64,000 nucleotides of DNA from assembly GCA_905234695.1 (NCBI GenBank), contig CAJOHZ010000002.1, positions 1 to 64,000 on the forward strand, read 5' to 3'. Numbering within the stretch: the first letter of the stretch is position 1; each line of letters opens with the position of its first letter. Both the position numbers and the translations under genes were made by a program. Shown in pieces: positions 61,568-64,000 of this stretch. A model generated the notes under the pieces. That model was not told the origin of the DNA and did no database searches. It saw nothing but the letters and a program-made list of their open reading frames with translations. This stretch comes from an uncultured Bacteroidales bacterium (lineage in GTDB: Bacteria; Bacteroidota; Bacteroidia; Bacteroidales; P3).

Positions 61568-63361
61568 ATGATAGAGAAGAAGCTCCAACAAGCTGTTGCC
61601 ACTGCACTGAAGAATCTGTACGGTATAGAAGCCGCTCCTGAGACGGTGACCCTGCAGACCACCAAGAAAGAATTTAACGGAGACTATACCGTTGTGGTGT
61701 TCCCCTATGTGAAACAGGCCCGCAAGAGTCCCGAACAGGTTGGAAACGACCTCGGGGCCGCCGTCATACAAATGGTGGAGGAAGTGTCCGACTTCAACGT
61801 CATCAAGGGCTTTTTGAACTTCTCCGTCGCCGACAGCTACTGGATGCAGTTTGTCGCCGAAAGGGTAGGGGACACGGCGTATGGCCTGACGAATGCCGCC
61901 CCCGACGCAAAGCCGGTCGTGGTGGAATATTCGTCTCCCAACACCAACAAACCTCTGCACCTCGGCCATATCCGCAACAACCTGTTAGGCTGGTCGGTAA
62001 GCGAACTGTTGGCCGCCAACGGCGCCAACGTCAAGAAGGTCAACCTGGTCAACGACCGTGGCATCCATATCTGCAAATCCATGCTGGCATGGCTGCGTTA
62101 CGGAAACGGCGAGACCCCTGAAAGCAGCGGCATGAAAGGCGACCATCTGGTGGGGAAATACTACGTGGAATTCGACAAACATTATAAGGAAGAGGTGTCG
62201 GCACTGGTGAAGGAGGGCATGGAAGAGGAAGAGGCAAAGAAACAGGCCCCGCTGATGCTCGAAGCCCAGCAGATGCTCAAACGTTGGGAAGAGGGCGATA
62301 AGGAAATCCGCGACCTTTGGAGCAAGATGAACGGCTGGGTCTATGCCGGCTTCGACGAGACCTACCGCCGTTTGGGGGTGGGGTTCGATAAAATCTACTA
62401 CGAATCCAATACCTATCTGCTCGGTAAAGAGTTGGTACAGAAAGGGCTTGATTTGGGTGTCCTCTTCCGCAAAGAGGACGGCTCTGTATGGTGCGACCTC
62501 ACCGGCGACGGCCTCGACCAAAAACTCCTGCTGCGCAGGGACGGCACATCGGTATACATGACCCAAGACTTGGGCACGGCACTGCTGCGTCACAACGACT
62601 TCGGCGCGGAACAACTGATATATGTTGTGGGTAACGAGCAAGACTATCACTTCAAAGTGCTGAAACTCATCCTTGGGAAACTGGGATTCGACTGGGCCGA
62701 CAAAGTCTACCACCTCTCGTATGGCATGGTGGAACTGCCCAACGGCAAGATGAAGAGCCGCGAGGGCACCGTGGTCGACGCCGACGACCTCATCACAGAG
62801 ATGGAAGCCACCGCCGAAGAGATGTGCCGCGAACACGGAAAGAACGACGACCTAACAGAAGATCAGCGCAGAGAGCTATACCACATCCTGGCTTTGGGCG
62901 CACTCAAATACTTCATTCTGAAAGTAGACCCCGCCAAGAATATGCTCTTCAACCCCGCCGAGAGCATCGACTTCAACGGCAACACAGGTCCCTTCATCCA
63001 GTACACCTATGCCCGTATCCGCAGCATCGTCCGGAAAGCCGAGGAACAATGTATTACCCTGAGCGACAAATTGAATATCTCCAACCACAGCCTGGACGAT
63101 AAAGAGCGTGCGGTCATCAAATGCCTCCACGACCTGCCCGGCACCATTGCCACGGCGGCCGAGAATTTCAGTCCCGCCATGGTGGCCAACTACGCCTACG
63201 ATTTGGCCAAGAACTTCAACAGTTTCTATCAGGATACCCCCATCCTTCGCGAAGAGAATGCCGACATCAAGGCATTCCGCGTACAGTTGTGCGCCGTCGT
63301 TGCCCAGGCTCTCTACAACACAATGAAGATATTAGGCATCCAATTACCTGAAAGAATGTAA
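61568..63361 (+). CDS. argS: Arginine--tRNA ligase
   Basis: ArgRS charges tRNA-Arg. The protein has 597 residues: N-terminal Add-1 domain, then the HIGH-type signature in VVEYSSPNTNKPLHLGHIRNN near 120-140, NDRGIHICKSM, GNEQDYHF, the KMSKS-equivalent in LPNGKMKSREGTVVDADDL near 395 and a C-terminal anticodon-binding DALR domain ending IQLPERM. It is 7 bp before the thioesterase gene. Confidence 0.96.
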   Translation: MIEKKLQQAVATALKNLYGIEAAPETVTLQTTKKEFNGDYTVVVFPYVKQARKSPEQVGNDLGAAVIQMVEEVSDFNVIKGFLNFSVADSYWMQFVAERVGDTAYGLTNAAPDAKPVVVEYSSPNTNKPLHLGHIRNNLLGWSVSELLAANGANVKKVNLVNDRGIHICKSMLAWLRYGNGETPESSGMKGDHLVGKYYVEFDKHYKEEVSALVKEGMEEEEAKKQAPLMLEAQQMLKRWEEGDKEIRDLWSKMNGWVYAGFDETYRRLGVGFDKIYYESNTYLLGKELVQKGLDLGVLFRKEDGSVWCDLTGDGLDQKLLLRRDGTSVYMTQDLGTALLRHNDFGAEQLIYVVGNEQDYHFKVLKLILGKLGFDWADKVYHLSYGMVELPNGKMKSREGTVVDADDLITEMEATAEEMCREHGKNDDLTEDQRRELYHILALGALKYFILKVDPAKNMLFNPAESIDFNGNTGPFIQYTYARIRSIVRKAEEQCITLSDKLNISNHSLDDKERAVIKCLHDLPGTIATAAENFSPAMVANYAYDLAKNFNSFYQDTPILREENADIKAFRVQLCAVVAQALYNTMKILGIQLPERM

Positions 63362-63368
63362 TCTACCG

Positions 63369-64000
63369 ATGTACTTAACGATACCTTATACCATTCCGGG
63401 CTTCATCTGCGACCGCAACGACCAACTGACCATGTGGGGCATGGCCAGGTTGTTTCAGGAAGCCGCCGACGCACATGTACAGAACAATAAAATTGGGTTC
63501 AAAGAACTGAAAAACAACGGTAAAGCATGGGTTCTTTGCCGTGTGTTCTATCATGTCGACAGACTCCCCCAAGCAGGGGAGAGGGTCACCCTGAAAACAT
63601 GGTCTCGGGGCACTGACGGGCTCTTCGCCGTCCGCGAATACCAGATGCTCGACCCCGACGGGAACGCCATTGTATCTGGCACATCCTATTGGGCGGTCAT
63701 CGATTTTGAAACCCGCCATGTCATCCGTATCAACACCCTTATGGAGCAATTCGAAGCGCATCCAGATGTGGCAACCGCTCGCGAGAAACTCTTCAAGATG
63801 CGACTTCCCGGCAACGGCGAAAGCCTGCAGCCGGTATTCTCCATGCCAGTGAAAAATTCCATGCTTGACCACACACAGCACGTCAACAACGCCGAATACA
63901 TCAAGCTGATATTTGACGAGTATCAGGACATCAACAGCCAGTCCATCGATTTCGAGATTCATTATATACTGGAAACACAACCCAACGACACCGTCTCAGT
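63369..64000 (+). CDS. Acyl-ACP thioesterase, 5' part
   Basis: This hotdog-fold enzyme releases fatty acids from acyl carrier protein. Reading from ATG 63369, the plus strand gives MYLTIPYTIPGFICDRNDQL and remains open to the window end (about 210 residues). MARLFQEAADAHV near 24, WSRGTDGLFAVREYQM and the second-hotdog HVNNAEYIKL near 172 are typical of the bacterial FatA-like family. The track lists only shadows here because no stop is in the window. It follows argS by 7 bp. Confidence 0.9.
   Translation, partial: MYLTIPYTIPGFICDRNDQLTMWGMARLFQEAADAHVQNNKIGFKELKNNGKAWVLCRVFYHVDRLPQAGERVTLKTWSRGTDGLFAVREYQMLDPDGNAIVSGTSYWAVIDFETRHVIRINTLMEQFEAHPDVATAREKLFKMRLPGNGESLQPVFSMPVKNSMLDHTQHVNNAEYIKLIFDEYQDINSQSIDFEIHYILETQPNDTVS

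Noticed and set aside
1-64000. CRISPR array, tRNA or rRNA genes, insertion sequences, prophage
   Set aside because: No spaced direct repeats of CRISPR size, no tRNA cloverleaf, no transposase or phage protein was seen in any frame.

Overview
The window is a gene-dense, GC-rich chromosomal segment of a Bacteroidota bacterium, most likely order Bacteroidales. The evidence is: promoters with a TAnnTTTG -7 box (often TATCTTTG) and almost no Shine-Dalgarno sites; several type IX secretion (T9SS) cargo proteins with type A or type B C-terminal sorting domains; the T9SS/gliding lipoproteins PorW/SprE and GldH; BspA-type leucine-rich repeats; and Bacteroidota-typical families (DUF6029, DUF6427, DUF6913, DUF3822, DUF4199, a fused CcsBA). 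No rRNA, tRNA, CRISPR array, insertion sequence or prophage was seen. The genus cannot be fixed from the sequence alone.

Layout. Positions 1-22 kb are almost entirely minus strand. They hold a 5' fragment of gcvT; a TlpA / DUF6029 barrel / Omp28-like lipoprotein / MATE exporter / M6 metalloprotease operon; a porin / imelysin / di-heme cytochrome / CcsA operon that looks like an iron-handling module with its own cytochrome c maturation protein; and a long housekeeping operon (MORN protein, S8 protease, DUF6427, rnhB, DUF6913, dapA, hotdog thioesterase, short polyprenyl synthetase). A 0.55 kb gene-free stretch with an 11-bp tandem repeat and hairpins separates this from korAB.

Positions 22-53 kb are mainly plus strand: korA-korB, valS, glycosyltransferases, a T9SS type B adhesin-like protein, a BspA-like LRR protein, signal peptidase I, a cyclophilin, an OmpR-type regulator, an MBL hydrolase, ychF, porW/sprE, bactofilin, a fused APH-kinase/RapZ-C protein, DUF3822-rsmD, purC and a CYTH protein. 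priA is on the minus strand inside this block. Positions 53-61.5 kb are minus strand: uvrC, gldH, asd, a frameshifted T9SS type B surface protein and a membrane pyrophosphatase. The end is plus strand: argS and a 5' part of an acyl-ACP thioesterase.

Points of most interest: the porin/imelysin/di-heme/CcsA operon; the kinase-RapZ-C fusion coupled to bactofilin; the TlpA/DUF6029/Omp28 thiol-redox set; a 9-bp-periodic CTAG array just before korB; a short word (CTTAGTTCTT) that recurs inside signal-peptide codons and, inverted, in an mRNA leader; an AT-rich LRR segment inside a GC-rich BspA gene; and a single-base frameshift that cuts off a sorting domain. All functional calls come from reading motifs and family knowledge; no database search was run.
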